A DNA stretch of 64,000 nucleotides from Microvirga sp. VF16 (GCF_016864375.1 NZ_CP069354.1:2377501-2441500); one strand, 5' to 3'; numbered from the stretch's first letter, positions 1 to 9,194 are shown. Program-made: numbers and translations. Notes: generated by a model not told the origin, from the letters alone.

Positions 1-2
1 TG

Positions 3-179
3 ACGACTGGTAGCATAGCCCCCGCTCCAGTAGGCCCGATGATGGGTGCTCCCGTCCCGATGGCTTCGCCCGATCCTTATGCGGCGCCGCATGAGATCCG
101 CGTCATCAACGGCGTGCCCTGCCGCACCGTTTACGATCCGCAGTCCGGTGGTCGCATTCCGGTTGCCTGCGGGCGTTAA
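3..179 (+). CDS. C-terminal end of an unidentified protein (5' truncated by window edge)
   Basis: An open frame enters from the left edge and stops with TAA at 177-179, leaving 58 readable residues. The tail is rich in Pro, Ala and Gly, then ends in a compact stretch with two cysteines (GVPCRTVYDP and PVACGR), which suggests a secreted or envelope protein. In-frame ATG codons at 39 and 42 exist, but no ribosome site precedes them and the frame is open to the edge, so a truncated longer gene is more likely. An intrinsic terminator follows 21 bp after the stop. The family is not recognised. Confidence 0.55.
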   Translation, partial: TTGSIAPAPVGPMMGAPVPMASPDPYAAPHEIRVINGVPCRTVYDPQSGGRIPVACGR

Positions 180-200
180 GGAAAGATCTCATCGACCACA

Positions 201-232
201 AGACGCGGGCCATTTGGCCCGCGTCTTCTTTT
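201..232 (+). terminator. Rho-independent terminator
   Basis: A perfect 11-bp stem (AGACGCGGGCC, 201-211, with its complement at 216-226) closes a 4-nt loop and is followed by TCTTTT. The T-run lies on the + side only, so it ends the truncated gene to its left. The convergent ATPase gene ends 20 bp further on. Confidence 0.85.
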
Positions 233-251
233 CCCAATCAACTCAGGCCTC

Positions 252-2528
252 CTATTCGGCGGCTTGTCTCAAAGGCAGGAAGCCGATGGACTGGCGCTGC
301 GGGCCTTCCTGTTTCAGGGTCCGGACCATGTCCTCGTATTCCCGTTCCATTTCGGGCGTGACGGAAGGACGTGTCTCCCGCAGGGCGTGCTCGAAATGGG
401 CCATGGTCACGTGCTCGGCCTGCAAGGATTCCCTCAGGGCGAGGAGACCGGCTCGGCGCGTGAGGTCTTCGAGATCCGCGCCGGTAAAACGGCTCGTTCG
501 TTCGGCGATCGTGTCCAGATCCACATCCGGATCGAGCGGCATGTCCTTGGTGTGGATGCCAAGAATATGGCGGCGTCCCTGCGCATCAGGAACAGGTACA
601 TAGATCAGCTCGTCGAAACGACCGGGCCGGAGGAGGGCAGGATCGATCAGATTCGGTCGGTTGGTGGCCGCCATGACCACGACGCCCTGCAGTTCTTCAA
701 GGCCATCCATTTCGGCGAGGATCGTGTTCACCACACGCTCCGTCACCGCAGGTTCGCCGAGCCCGCCGCCGCGCACTGGCGCGAGGGAGTCTATCTCATC
801 GATGAAGATCACCGTCGGAGCGACCTGCCGGGCGCGGGCGAAGAGCCGGGACACCTGTTGCTCGGATTCTCCATACCATTTCGAGAGAAGATCGGAGGAT
901 TTCGTCGCCACGAAATTGGCCTGGGCTTCGCGGGCGACGGCCTTTGCCAGGAGCGTCTTGCCGGTGCCGGGTGGACCGAAGAGCAGGAAGCCCTTCGCTG
1001 GGCGGATGCCGAGTCGGCGGAAGGATTCCGGACTTTTCAAGGGAAGCTCGACACCTTCGCGCAGCCGCGTGCGTGCCTCTTCGAGGCCACCGATATCGTC
1101 CCAGGTCACGTTCGGCACCTGGATCATGATCTCACGCAGGGCTGAAGGCTGGACACGCTTCATGGCATTGCTGAAATCCTGCCGCGTGACCTGCAAGCTC
1201 TCGAGCACATCGGAGGGAATGCCGTCCCTCAGATTGATGCCTGGCAGAATGCGGCGGAGAGAATCCATGGCGGCCTCGCGGGAGAGGGCGGCCAGATCGG
1301 CTCCGACGAAGCCATAAGTTGTGCGGGCGATATCGTCGAGATTTACGTCCTCGGCCAAGGGCATGCCGCGGGTGTGAATGCCCAGGATTTCCCGGCGTCC
1401 GGACTCGTCCGGAACGCCGATGACAATCTCGCGATCGAAGCGGCCTGGGCGCCGCAGGGCCTCGTCTATCGCCTCACGCCGATTCGTCGCGCCAATGACC
1501 ACAATGTTCTGACGTGGTTCCAACCCGTCCATCAGGGTGAGGAGCTGCGCCACGATGCGTCGCTCGACCTCACCCGTGACCTCCTCGCGCTTGGGCGCGA
1601 TGCTATCGATCTCGTCGATGAAGACGATGGCGGGTGCGTTCTGCTCCGCTTCCTGAAAGACTTGCCGCAGCCGCTGTTCGGATTCGCCGTAATGCTGGCC
1701 CATAATCTCGGGGCCGGCGATGTGAAAGAACTGCGCTTCCGTCTCGTTGGCGACGGCCCGCGCCAGGCGGGTCTTGCCGGTGCCGGGCGGGCCGTAGAGC
1801 AGCACTCCCTTCGGCGGATCGATGCCGAGGCGCTGGAACAGTTCCGGATGGCGAAGCGGTAGTTCCACCATTTCGCGGACCTGATCGACCGTGCTGCCGA
1901 GACCGCCGATATCGTCATAGGTCACGTCAGCCCGCCGCGCCTCCCGTGGTTCCTCGAATTGTGGACGCAGCTCGATCTCGGTCTCGGCCGTCACATGCAC
2001 GATGCCGCGCGGCTGGGTCGAGACCACGACAAGACGGATTTCCTGGAGGCCGTAAGCCGGGATGTTGAGGAGGCCACGCAGCTCCTCCGGCAGCCTTTGA
2101 TCCGCGGAGCGTTGCGAATAGACCGAGGTCGAAATCACATCGCCTGCCGTGAGCGGGCGCTGATAGAAGGTGCGTTTCAGGGCGTCGCCCGAGCCCTGTA
2201 GGCGCAGGCCTTTCTGGGCTGGAGCGAGCACGACGCGGGTCGCGGGGCGGACCTCGACCCGCTTCACTTCTACATGATCGCCGCTGCCCACGCCGGCATT
2301 GACGCGCTGCAGACCATCGAGGCGGATGATGTTCAGGCCCTCATCCTCCGGGTAGGGTGTAACGGCGATGGCCGTGGTGTGGCGCTTGCCCACGATCTCG
2401 ACCGCTTGGCCTTCCTGAATGCCGATTTCGGCAAGGGACTGGCGGCTTATGCGCGCAATGCCACGGCCTGAATCGTCCGGCCGGGCATTCGCGACTTGGA
2501 GGCGTACACTCTGCCCATCCTCTGCCAT
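252..2528 (-). CDS. CDC48/VCP-family AAA+ ATPase with two ATPase domains
   Basis: The 758-residue protein has the full architecture of the archaeal and eukaryotic CDC48/p97 unfoldase. An N-terminal substrate-recognition region (about 1-190) precedes D1 (Walker A GPPGTGKT at 246-253, Walker B IVFIDE at about 301) and D2 (Walker A at 518-525, Walker B VIFIDE at about 573). Both domains keep GATNR/AATNR sensor motifs and paired arginines (RRPGRFDRE, RPGRFDE). The family forms cytoplasmic hexamers that extract or unfold proteins using ATP. The ATG follows GGGGAGA with good spacing. The gene stands alone, so its partners are unknown. Such proteins occur only sporadically in proteobacteria, and no substrate can be inferred. 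Confidence 0.93.
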   Translation of the reverse strand: MAEDGQSVRLQVANARPDDSGRGIARISRQSLAEIGIQEGQAVEIVGKRHTTAIAVTPYPEDEGLNIIRLDGLQRVNAGVGSGDHVEVKRVEVRPATRVVLAPAQKGLRLQGSGDALKRTFYQRPLTAGDVISTSVYSQRSADQRLPEELRGLLNIPAYGLQEIRLVVVSTQPRGIVHVTAETEIELRPQFEEPREARRADVTYDDIGGLGSTVDQVREMVELPLRHPELFQRLGIDPPKGVLLYGPPGTGKTRLARAVANETEAQFFHIAGPEIMGQHYGESEQRLRQVFQEAEQNAPAIVFIDEIDSIAPKREEVTGEVERRIVAQLLTLMDGLEPRQNIVVIGATNRREAIDEALRRPGRFDREIVIGVPDESGRREILGIHTRGMPLAEDVNLDDIARTTYGFVGADLAALSREAAMDSLRRILPGINLRDGIPSDVLESLQVTRQDFSNAMKRVQPSALREIMIQVPNVTWDDIGGLEEARTRLREGVELPLKSPESFRRLGIRPAKGFLLFGPPGTGKTLLAKAVAREAQANFVATKSSDLLSKWYGESEQQVSRLFARARQVAPTVIFIDEIDSLAPVRGGGLGEPAVTERVVNTILAEMDGLEELQGVVVMAATNRPNLIDPALLRPGRFDELIYVPVPDAQGRRHILGIHTKDMPLDPDVDLDTIAERTSRFTGADLEDLTRRAGLLALRESLQAEHVTMAHFEHALRETRPSVTPEMEREYEDMVRTLKQEGPQRQSIGFLPLRQAAE

Positions 2529-2711
2529 TGCTGTCTCCCCATCGTTCGAGCGGTTTTTGATGCGATGGCAGGTGAGGGAAAGAGACTCTGAGGTTCAGGC
2601 TTCCCGAGTGCCACGCGTTCGGGATTTCGCAGGCTGTTGCAGGCGGCGAAACCGCAGGGCCAACGCCACATGCCTGGAATTGTTGCAGGCGATGACCCTG
2701 CAAGCTGTACG

Positions 2712-3233
2712 CTAAGACGAGATCCGATTCGATGGCGCCCAGAGTTTTCTGAGGGACGCTTCTACCTCATCCTCACTGGATGGTGGCGCGAGCAGGGCGC
2801 CGGTTGCGGGCATGAAGGGTGCGATCATGGGAAACTTCACGGATCCATCGGCGCCTGCTTCGGCAACCTCTGAAGGCGGATCGATCAACTCCCAGCTGTC
2901 GAACAGATCCATGGACGAGTGGCCGGGAAGGTTCGGGCCGAGATAGGGCACGATCTCGATCCACGGCCTGCCAGTGGGGCGAGGCGTGACCTTGGTGACC
3001 CGCCCGAAGAAGCGCGTCAGAGGGCAACGGACGAAGTCGCCAGGGATCGGCATGCGGGCCCGCTCGAACTCCAATGCTGCTTCGGCTTCCTGGAGCTCAG
3101 CCCGCAGCTTGGCCACGCGCGCTTCCAATTCCACAACGCGCTTCGTGCAGGGGCTCTCATGTTCCTGGGTCAGCGTCGAGACCAAGGACAAGCTTTTGTC
3201 CGAATCGATATCCGTCACTGGAAATGCCCTCAT
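2712..3233 (-). CDS. Hypothetical coiled-coil protein
   Basis: The protein has 173 residues from an ATG preceded by GGGAGGA at 7-nt spacing. A longer frame reaches 3284 but lacks such a site. Residues of about 25-60 form a charged heptad-like coiled coil (VVELEARVAKLRAEL). A compact C-terminal part follows, with GDFVRCPLTRFFGRVTKV and a Pro-rich stretch that could be a small beta domain. No signal peptide or membrane segment is seen. It is divergent from the extensin-like gene, and the 131-bp gap holds both 5' regions. The family is not recognised and no function is proposed. Confidence 0.65.
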   Translation of the reverse strand: MRAFPVTDIDSDKSLSLVSTLTQEHESPCTKRVVELEARVAKLRAELQEAEAALEFERARMPIPGDFVRCPLTRFFGRVTKVTPRPTGRPWIEIVPYLGPNLPGHSSMDLFDSWELIDPPSEVAEAGADGSVKFPMIAPFMPATGALLAPPSSEDEVEASLRKLWAPSNRISS

Positions 3234-3364
3234 GACGGTCCTCCCATCCTCTATCGATTTTGGAGCGTCCGGCCGCAAGGGCAAGGCTCCCAGAAGATGG
3301 AGATGGAACTGAACCTTGGCGCATGAGGGTTATAGACAGGATGGGCTTGAGAACAGGAGACGGA

Positions 3365-4141
3365 ATGGGTCTTCGACGCCGGATGGCAGGGCAGGTGGGT
3401 GGCATCCTGGCGGCGACGCTGGTGCTTGCCTCGGCCGCTATGGCGCAGGATCCGATACCACCGCTGCCTCCGCCAAGGCCGGATCGCCCGGCTGAGCCAC
3501 TGCCTCCGCCGAGGCCTGTTTTCAAGGTTGAGCCGGAGACCGAGCAGCGCGCGGAAGAAGTGCCGCGGAACGAGACGCCCCTCACGCAGCAGGCCGAGTT
3601 GGACAGCGAAGACAAGGATTGCCTGCAACGCCTCACTCAGCGTGGCCTGCGCTTCGAGAGCCGCCCGCCGGTGAAAGAGAACGGTTGCGGGATCGAGAAC
3701 CCGGTTCTCGTCTCCGCGCTTCCCAATGGTGTCACAGTCGTACCGGCATCGCTGATGGGCTGTCCTGCAGCGGAGAGCATCGCTCGCTGGATGAGCGACG
3801 TGGTCGCGCCGGAAGCCGAGCGGCAGTTCCAGACCACCCCAACGAAGCTTCTCATCGGCACCTCCTATCAGTGCCGCGACCAGCGCAATGGCGCAAAGCT
3901 CAGCGAGCATGCCTTTGGCAATGGGCTCGATATCATGGGTTTCGAATTCGCCAAGCGGGCCGCGTTGACGATAGGCAGCCATGCAGAGAACTCTCCCGAG
4001 GCGACATTTCAGTCAACGATCCGGAAGGCCGCCTGTCCGATCTTCAACACGGTGCTCGGCCCCGGTTCGGACGCTTCCCACGGCGACCATCTTCATCTCG
4101 ATCTGCGTCAGCGCAAAGGCGACTACCGCATTTGCCAATAA
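3365..4141 (+). CDS. Extensin-like C-terminal domain protein, secreted
   Basis: The 258-residue protein starts at an ATG five bases after AGGAG. It has a signal peptide ending near AMAQ (residues 25-28) and a Pro-rich linker (about 30-55). The extensin-like C domain covers about 85-258, with conserved EHAFGNGLDI (181-190) and HGDHLHLDL (239-247). These His/Asp clusters resemble the zinc sites of M15/VanY-type peptidoglycan peptidases, so a periplasmic cell-wall role is plausible but inferred. Six cysteines in the domain could form disulfides. The next gene is an L,D-transpeptidase in the same direction, which supports a wall function. Confidence 0.85.
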   Translation: MGLRRRMAGQVGGILAATLVLASAAMAQDPIPPLPPPRPDRPAEPLPPPRPVFKVEPETEQRAEEVPRNETPLTQQAELDSEDKDCLQRLTQRGLRFESRPPVKENGCGIENPVLVSALPNGVTVVPASLMGCPAAESIARWMSDVVAPEAERQFQTTPTKLLIGTSYQCRDQRNGAKLSEHAFGNGLDIMGFEFAKRAALTIGSHAENSPEATFQSTIRKAACPIFNTVLGPGSDASHGDHLHLDLRQRKGDYRICQ

Positions 4142-4205
4142 GCTTACGGAACAGCAGATGCGGCCAGGGCTTTGTTTGTCCGTGACCTGGCCCATGGAGC
4201 GTTTC

Positions 4206-5198
4206 ATGAAAATCGTTGCGTATGCCCTTGTTGGGATCGTTGGACTCTCAAGCTTTGTCCTGGCTGCGCCTCAGAAGTTGGACCTGGGATCCGTCAATAA
4301 GGCTGAGTGGCCAGCCAAAAGCGGCAGGGACAAGGAGAACGAGATCGATCCGGCTCTCGTCAGGACACAGGTGCTGCTCGACCGGGCTCGTTTCTCGCCG
4401 GGCGTCATCGATGGGCACAACGGCGAGAATCTGCGAAATGCCATCAAGGCATTCGAAAAGGAGCGCGGCCTGAAACCGGACGGATCCCTCGATGAGGAGC
4501 TATGGGCAAAGCTCAATGAGACCTCCTCGGACCCGGCTCTGATCGAATACACGATCCGGGAAGAGGATGTGAAAGGTCCCTTCGTCGATATCCCTGACAA
4601 GCTGGAGGAGCAGGCGGGTCTGGATCGGCTCGGCTATTCCAGTCCGGAGGAGCTTCTGGCCGAAAGGTTTCATATGGACGTCGATCTGCTCAAAGCCCTG
4701 AATCCCGGTAAGAGCCTCGACAAGGCGGGGACATCCGTCGTCGTTGCCAACGTCGAGGCAAAGCCGGCACTAGAGAATTTGGGAAAGGCCGCGAAGATTG
4801 AGATCGTCAAAAGAGAGCACGTCTTACGCGTCCTCGACAAAGATGGAGCCTTGGTTGCGGTCTATCCGGCGTCCATCGGTAGCGAGGAGAAACCTGCGCC
4901 CAGCGGAACGCACAAGGTGCGCGCGGTGGCTCCGAGCCCGAACTACACCTACAACCCGGATTACGCTTTCAAGGGCGTGAAGGCCAAGGAGAAGTTCGAG
5001 ATCAAGCCCGGCCCGAACAACCCGGTCGGGAGTACCTGGATCGACCTTTCCGTCGAGTCCTTCGGTATCCATGGAACGCCCGAGCCCGAAAAGGTCGGCA
5101 AGGCCTATTCGCGGGGCTGTGTGCGGCTGACGAACTGGGACGTGGAGGAGTTGTCGAAGATGGTCGAGAAGGGAACGCCGGCGGAGTTCATCGATTAG
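4206..5198 (+). CDS. L,D-transpeptidase (YkuD domain) with peptidoglycan-binding domain
   Basis: The 330-residue periplasmic enzyme begins at an ATG five bases after TGGAGC. A signal peptide ends near residue 20, and a PG_binding_1-type repeat spans about 50-105. A LysM-like stretch (about 150-180) is followed by the YkuD catalytic domain (about 198-330). The catalytic signature is present, with His289 in FGIHGTPEP and Cys305 in YSRGCVRL. Members make 3-3 cross-links or attach proteins to peptidoglycan. The gene lies 64 bp after the extensin-like gene and is probably co-transcribed with it. A longer upstream frame overlaps the previous gene and is not needed. Confidence 0.9.
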   Translation: MKIVAYALVGIVGLSSFVLAAPQKLDLGSVNKAEWPAKSGRDKENEIDPALVRTQVLLDRARFSPGVIDGHNGENLRNAIKAFEKERGLKPDGSLDEELWAKLNETSSDPALIEYTIREEDVKGPFVDIPDKLEEQAGLDRLGYSSPEELLAERFHMDVDLLKALNPGKSLDKAGTSVVVANVEAKPALENLGKAAKIEIVKREHVLRVLDKDGALVAVYPASIGSEEKPAPSGTHKVRAVAPSPNYTYNPDYAFKGVKAKEKFEIKPGPNNPVGSTWIDLSVESFGIHGTPEPEKVGKAYSRGCVRLTNWDVEELSKMVEKGTPAEFID

Positions 5199-5221
5199 TG
5201 CCGGCGCTCCTTATGCTTGGC

Positions 5222-5497
5222 TCAGTCGTCGTTGGCGGAGTTCAGCTGATCTGGCCTAAGACCCTCGTCCACTTCGGCGTCATGCGCCCTGACGAGCCAT
5301 TCCAGCTGCTCCTGCAGGAAGTCGGGATCACTATGGAAGCGCATGGCGCAGGCGACAAGAAAGACTGCGATCTCGGGCAGATCCTCGTCCCCCAGATCCG
5401 GAAGAATCAGCTCGAGTTCTGTCATGTTGCCGGAGGTCAGGATGGCGGCCTCGTTGGGAGGGATGACGTTACCGATGCTGTCAGAGTCTCGTGTCAT
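5222..5497 (-). CDS. Small acidic hypothetical protein
   Basis: The protein has 91 residues, is strongly acidic and carries no signal peptide. It contains a Leu/Asp/Glu-rich centre (ELELILPDLGDEDLPEIAVFLVACAMRF) followed by a predicted helix (DPDFLQEQLEWLVRAH). AGGA lies about 11 bases before the ATG, a weak but usable site. It converges with the L,D-transpeptidase gene, with 23 bp between the stops. No family is recognised. The alternating hydrophobic and acidic pattern suggests a small helical cytoplasmic protein, nothing more. Confidence 0.55.
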   Translation of the reverse strand: MTRDSDSIGNVIPPNEAAILTSGNMTELELILPDLGDEDLPEIAVFLVACAMRFHSDPDFLQEQLEWLVRAHDAEVDEGLRPDQLNSANDD

Positions 5498-5660
5498 TAG
5501 TTGTTCCTAAACCCTACATGCGAAGTTGCGACGCGGCGTTTTCATTGCGGCCATGCCAGACTGTAGTTCGTTCGAACCTGTATCGCTTTGTTCTATTTGT
5601 TCTATGGCGCGGGCCGACAGGGTAAAGGTTTAGCTGCCACGTCACAGCGCCTCGGCAAGC

Positions 5661-5691
5661 AAAAGCCCTGCCACAGGTTCTGCGGCAGGGC
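5661..5691 (-). terminator. Rho-independent terminator of the BA14K gene
   Basis: On the minus strand the 8-bp stem (GCCCTGCC at 5665-5672 with GGCAGGGC at 5684-5691) is followed by TTTT (5664-5661). It lies 24 bp beyond the stop of the BA14K gene. Confidence 0.75.
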
Positions 5692-5714
5692 CAGGATGCT
5701 GCGAGCTGCAGAGC

Positions 5715-6128
5715 TTACGGATAGGTGCAGACGTAACGCATCCCGTTCGTCGCCAGGAAGGTTCCTGTTCCCGGATCGTAGGAGCGGTACTTGCGCGCGC
5801 AATAGGCCGCGACCTGCGGATCGACGACGCCGGGCGGCGGCGGAGCGGCAGGCTGTGCCTGGGCCTGGTTTGCGATGGCGCCTGCAATCAGGGCACCCGC
5901 TGCGAGGCCTGCAACGCCGGCGGCAACGGCGGCGCCATTGTCGCGGCGATAGTAGTACCGATCACGGTAGTAAGGGCGATAGCCGCGGCGATAGTACTGG
6001 GCGTAGCTCTCGTTCGGGTACGGCTGGTCGACCTGAGGCAACGGACGGCTCTGGAGAGGGGTGGCGCCGGCCGGCAATGCCGACACGAGCATTGCCGCTC
6101 CCACCAGGGCCGTTATGAATTTACGCAT
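5715..6128 (-). CDS. BA14K-family secreted protein
   Basis: The 137-residue protein starts at an ATG seven bases after GAGGAG. A signal peptide (MRKFITALVGAAMLVSALPAGA) is followed by a Tyr/Arg-rich low-complexity stretch (YYRRGYRPYYRDRYYYRR). A Gly/Ala-rich segment of about 20 residues that could span or pack in a membrane comes next (AAVAAGVAGLAAGALIAGAI). The C-terminal BA14K signature is VAAYCARKYRSYDPGTGTF. This family is known from Brucella and other Hyphomicrobiales as an immunoreactive, lectin-like envelope protein. The exact role here is unknown. It is monocistronic with its own terminator. Confidence 0.85.
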   Translation of the reverse strand: MRKFITALVGAAMLVSALPAGATPLQSRPLPQVDQPYPNESYAQYYRRGYRPYYRDRYYYRRDNGAAVAAGVAGLAAGALIAGAIANQAQAQPAAPPPPGVVDPQVAAYCARKYRSYDPGTGTFLATNGMRYVCTYP

Positions 6129-6540
6129 ATCAAACTCCTCGTTTGCAAAAGCTCCGACAAAGGGCCCGTTTATAATCGGGCGAAATATAGCGCTACCGGC
6201 CAAGCTTGCACAATCCCGATCTTGAGCGAGTTATGGAGCTAATATTTTTAGCGGTATTTGTAATTCGTGTTCGATTTTGAGAAGAAATAGATAGGTTTAG
6301 TTTGAAAGTTGCTTTGTTATTTGAAGTTTTGAGCGGCCATATATTGCAGTGTAACGGAATTATTGTGTGAAAATGATTGCTGGTGTGGCGTAGATATATA
6401 TTCATATGAAATTGCTTATCTATCCAGGGAGTGCCTCAAGGGGATGAGGAGGTTGTTTCTCAAGGGCGGCACTGGATTTTTTGCAATAAATCGCCGATGA
6501 TGTATGTGTTCTATTATAATCTCTCTTGGCTTGGGAACTT
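6129..6540. other. AT-rich intergenic region (412 bp)
   Basis: No gene is supported. The stretch is visibly AT-rich compared with its surroundings, with long A/T runs at about 6230-6410. It separates two divergent genes. A perfect TATAAT at 6515-6520 lies 20 bp before the ATG of the signalling operon, but no good -35 is seen at 16-18 bp. The left part must hold the BA14K promoter. Confidence 0.5.
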
Positions 6541-7053
6541 ATGCTCCGCCTCACGTTCCTCGTGTCTGTGATCGCCTTCGTGGGGGGCTGGATGCCTGCT
6601 CATGCGGCCGAGCCTTTGTCTCCTGCCAAAGGGACCGTCTTGTTGACGATTTCCGGTAATATCGAGCAAACGAACGCTCCCGGGCGAGCGGAGTTCGATC
6701 GAGACATGCTGGAGGCGTTAGGACGGAAGTCATTCAAGACAACTTTCGTCATGAGCGGGAAAACACATCTTTTCGAAGGAGTATCTCTGCGTGCTGTCCT
6801 GGAGAGGATAGGGAGCAAGGGCACCGTTATTCGGGCTTCCGCCTTGAACGACTATGAGATCGATATCCCCTGGGACGATCTTAAGTACGATCCTCTCATT
6901 GCGATGTCGGCCGATGGCGAGGTGTTGAAGCTTCGGGACAAAGGGCCTTTGTGGATCGTCTATCCGCGCGACGATCATAGCGCATTGCGCGATGATATTC
7001 ACGACTCTCGCTGGGTCTGGCAACTCAACCGGCTGCGCATCGTACGGCCATGA
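6541..7053 (+). CDS. Secreted oxidoreductase molybdopterin-binding-fold protein, no cysteine
   Basis: The 170-residue protein has a signal peptide ending near PAHA. The domain resembles the SUOX/MsrP oxidoreductase molybdopterin-binding fold (TISGNIEQ, FEGVSLRAVLERIG, DYEIDIPWDDL, PLWIVYPRDD). The mature protein has no cysteine at all, so it lacks the cysteine that ligates molybdenum in true sulfite oxidases. It is therefore more likely a binding or sensing protein than an enzyme. An in-frame TTG at 6526 is an alternative start. Its stop overlaps the histidine kinase ATG by four bases, so the two are translationally coupled and probably form one signalling unit. Confidence 0.8.
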   Translation: MLRLTFLVSVIAFVGGWMPAHAAEPLSPAKGTVLLTISGNIEQTNAPGRAEFDRDMLEALGRKSFKTTFVMSGKTHLFEGVSLRAVLERIGSKGTVIRASALNDYEIDIPWDDLKYDPLIAMSADGEVLKLRDKGPLWIVYPRDDHSALRDDIHDSRWVWQLNRLRIVRP

Positions 7054-9194
7054 AGCTCAAGCTGAAAAATTACAAGGCTGCTTTGGTCACCCTCGTTGCA
7101 ATTGCAGTGCTTGCACTTTCGCTCGCGTTCACCGTGTGGCGGTTGCTCAATGTGGAGCAAGACCTTCGGCGAGAAGATACGCATACGAACCTGTGGCAAA
7201 TTTCCCAGACCCAGTTCGAAGCAGCGGTTCTCGCGGAAAGTTTGGCCCGCGCAGCGATGGGAGAAACCTTTCTTGATCCGGAACAGGCGCCAAGCTTTCG
7301 GCTCGCGATCTTAATCAGCCGTCTATCCGTCCTTTTGGAAGGGCCGCAAGGTCATGTCATCGACAGGATTGGCGCACTTTCGGGTCTCAAGCAGACTTAT
7401 CTTCAGTTAACTTATGCAGAACCGCTTCTCGAGAATGGCATCGATCCCCAGAATGCCCAGCTGCTGAGGGTGCAGGTCCGCGATCTTGCTTATCAGCTGA
7501 GAGGGATAGCCAACAAGGTCATGCTGCTGAACCGTGATGAAACGGCAGCAAAGCGTTCCATGTATTTGCGCTACGTTTTCGAAAGTTTTGCCTTCATTAT
7601 CGGAATTGCGATGAGCGCCGCTTTCCTTGTTGTGCGCCTGTTCAAGGGCATGCAGGAAGCAAGCCAGGCCAAGCAGCTTCTCAAGCAGGAACAGGAACTT
7701 TCCGACCTGGTCATCAACAACATCAGCAATCAGGGCATCGTCATGTTCGATGGCCAGCTTCGATGCTTGCTCTGGAATCCGGGCATGGAAGACCTGCTGA
7801 GCCTCAAGTCCGATCAGGCGATCGGGCAACAGATACAGGACCTTGATCCCATTTTCGCCCAGGAGGATGTGATTGGTTCTCTCGTTCGGGCAACGGAGGG
7901 GACGAGCTCGATCTTCGAGAATGAGGCAACGTCATCGGACGGGCAGGAACGGTGCCTGGAGGTCAACTGCTTCCCCGTCTATATGGCCGAACGCAAGCTC
8001 GGCATCGCCTTCATGCGTGACGTGACCGAGCAATGGCTTGCCCGCAAACAGGCTGAACGTCAGAATTTCGATCTTGAAATCAAGGTTCTTCAGCGGACAG
8101 CGGCCCTGCGTCAGGCCGAACGTCGCCTGATCGCGGCGATCAATTCGGCATCGGAAGGATTTGCGGCCTTCGATTGGACAGGGAAACTTCTTTTCGCCAA
8201 CGAGCAGATCTGGGCGGCTGCGCCCGTGTCCCTGTGGTGCCACGAGGAGATGAGCCTGTCCAACTTTCTGCGATGTTTCGCCATGTGCGAAGGCGCCGAC
8301 ATGCGGCTCGTGAATGCGCAGCCTCCGTTCGAAGAGGTCGAATTCGATCTTCTGGTGAAGAAGGATACCTGGGCGCGCCTTTCCCTAACGAAAGCCGATG
8401 GGGCGACGATCTTCGTGCGCCTGACCGACATCACCGGTTACAAGCAGGTTGCAAGGGCTCTTGAATCGGCCCTTGATCGCGAGCGTGAGACCACGAATGC
8501 CTATCGGAACTTCGTGTCCATGGTATCTCACCAGTTCCGGACGCCTTTGGCCATTCTGGACTCCAGTGCCCAGCGCATTCTACGCCGTGGATCGGAGCTC
8601 ACCAATGATGAGCTTGTCACCCGCATCCAGAAAATTCGGAATGCCGGTACGAGGCTGACGCGCCTCGTGGAAAGCGTGCTGAACGCAGCCAAACTCGATG
8701 CCGGTACGATCGAGGTCAATCCGGCCTCCTACAATCTGGTCGATCTCGTCATGGACATCTGCGAGCGGCAGCGCGAGGTCAGCTCGCAGGCCGATATCCG
8801 CTTCGATGTCCCGGATGTTCCTGTCAGGGTCTATTGCGACGGCATGCTGATCGAGCAGGTGGTCGTCAATCTCCTGTCAAATGCCATCAAGTATTCAGGC
8901 GATACGCCAGTCGTCGAGATCAAGATCTGGATGGATGGATCCCGCGCCTTCTGCTCTGTCCGTGACTGGGGCATCGGAATTCCTGCGGATGAATTGCCGA
9001 AGATCTTCGATCGGTTCTACCGCGCGCGTACCGCATCGGGTATTGCCGGAACGGGTATTGGATTGAATTTCGCTCAGAGGATCATGCACTTGCATGGGGG
9101 TGAAATTCAGGTCGAGAGCTATGAGGCAGCAGGATCCTTGTTTACGTTCGACCTGCCCATAGCCAATGCCGATCAAACGCAACAGGCTGCATAA
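7050..9194 (+). CDS. Membrane sensor histidine kinase with two PAS domains
   Basis: The 714-residue protein has transmembrane helices at about 11-31 and 177-197 around a periplasmic domain of roughly 145 residues. Two PAS-like domains follow (about 215-330 and 358-465), then the HisKA dimerisation helix with the phospho-accepting His494 (VSMVSHQFRTPL). The HATPase domain has N-box NLLSNAIKYS, G1 DWGIGIP and G2 GTGIGLNFAQ. It should sense a periplasmic or membrane signal and phosphorylate the adjacent response regulator. It overlaps the upstream oxidoreductase-fold gene by four bases and abuts the downstream regulator. Confidence 0.93.
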   Translation: MKLKLKNYKAALVTLVAIAVLALSLAFTVWRLLNVEQDLRREDTHTNLWQISQTQFEAAVLAESLARAAMGETFLDPEQAPSFRLAILISRLSVLLEGPQGHVIDRIGALSGLKQTYLQLTYAEPLLENGIDPQNAQLLRVQVRDLAYQLRGIANKVMLLNRDETAAKRSMYLRYVFESFAFIIGIAMSAAFLVVRLFKGMQEASQAKQLLKQEQELSDLVINNISNQGIVMFDGQLRCLLWNPGMEDLLSLKSDQAIGQQIQDLDPIFAQEDVIGSLVRATEGTSSIFENEATSSDGQERCLEVNCFPVYMAERKLGIAFMRDVTEQWLARKQAERQNFDLEIKVLQRTAALRQAERRLIAAINSASEGFAAFDWTGKLLFANEQIWAAAPVSLWCHEEMSLSNFLRCFAMCEGADMRLVNAQPPFEEVEFDLLVKKDTWARLSLTKADGATIFVRLTDITGYKQVARALESALDRERETTNAYRNFVSMVSHQFRTPLAILDSSAQRILRRGSELTNDELVTRIQKIRNAGTRLTRLVESVLNAAKLDAGTIEVNPASYNLVDLVMDICERQREVSSQADIRFDVPDVPVRVYCDGMLIEQVVVNLLSNAIKYSGDTPVVEIKIWMDGSRAFCSVRDWGIGIPADELPKIFDRFYRARTASGIAGTGIGLNFAQRIMHLHGGEIQVESYEAAGSLFTFDLPIANADQTQQAA

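Noticed and set aside
3981..4205. A 75-residue N-terminal extension of the L,D-transpeptidase
   Set aside because: It would overlap the extensin-like gene, and the ATG at 4206 has both a ribosome site and a signal peptide directly after it.
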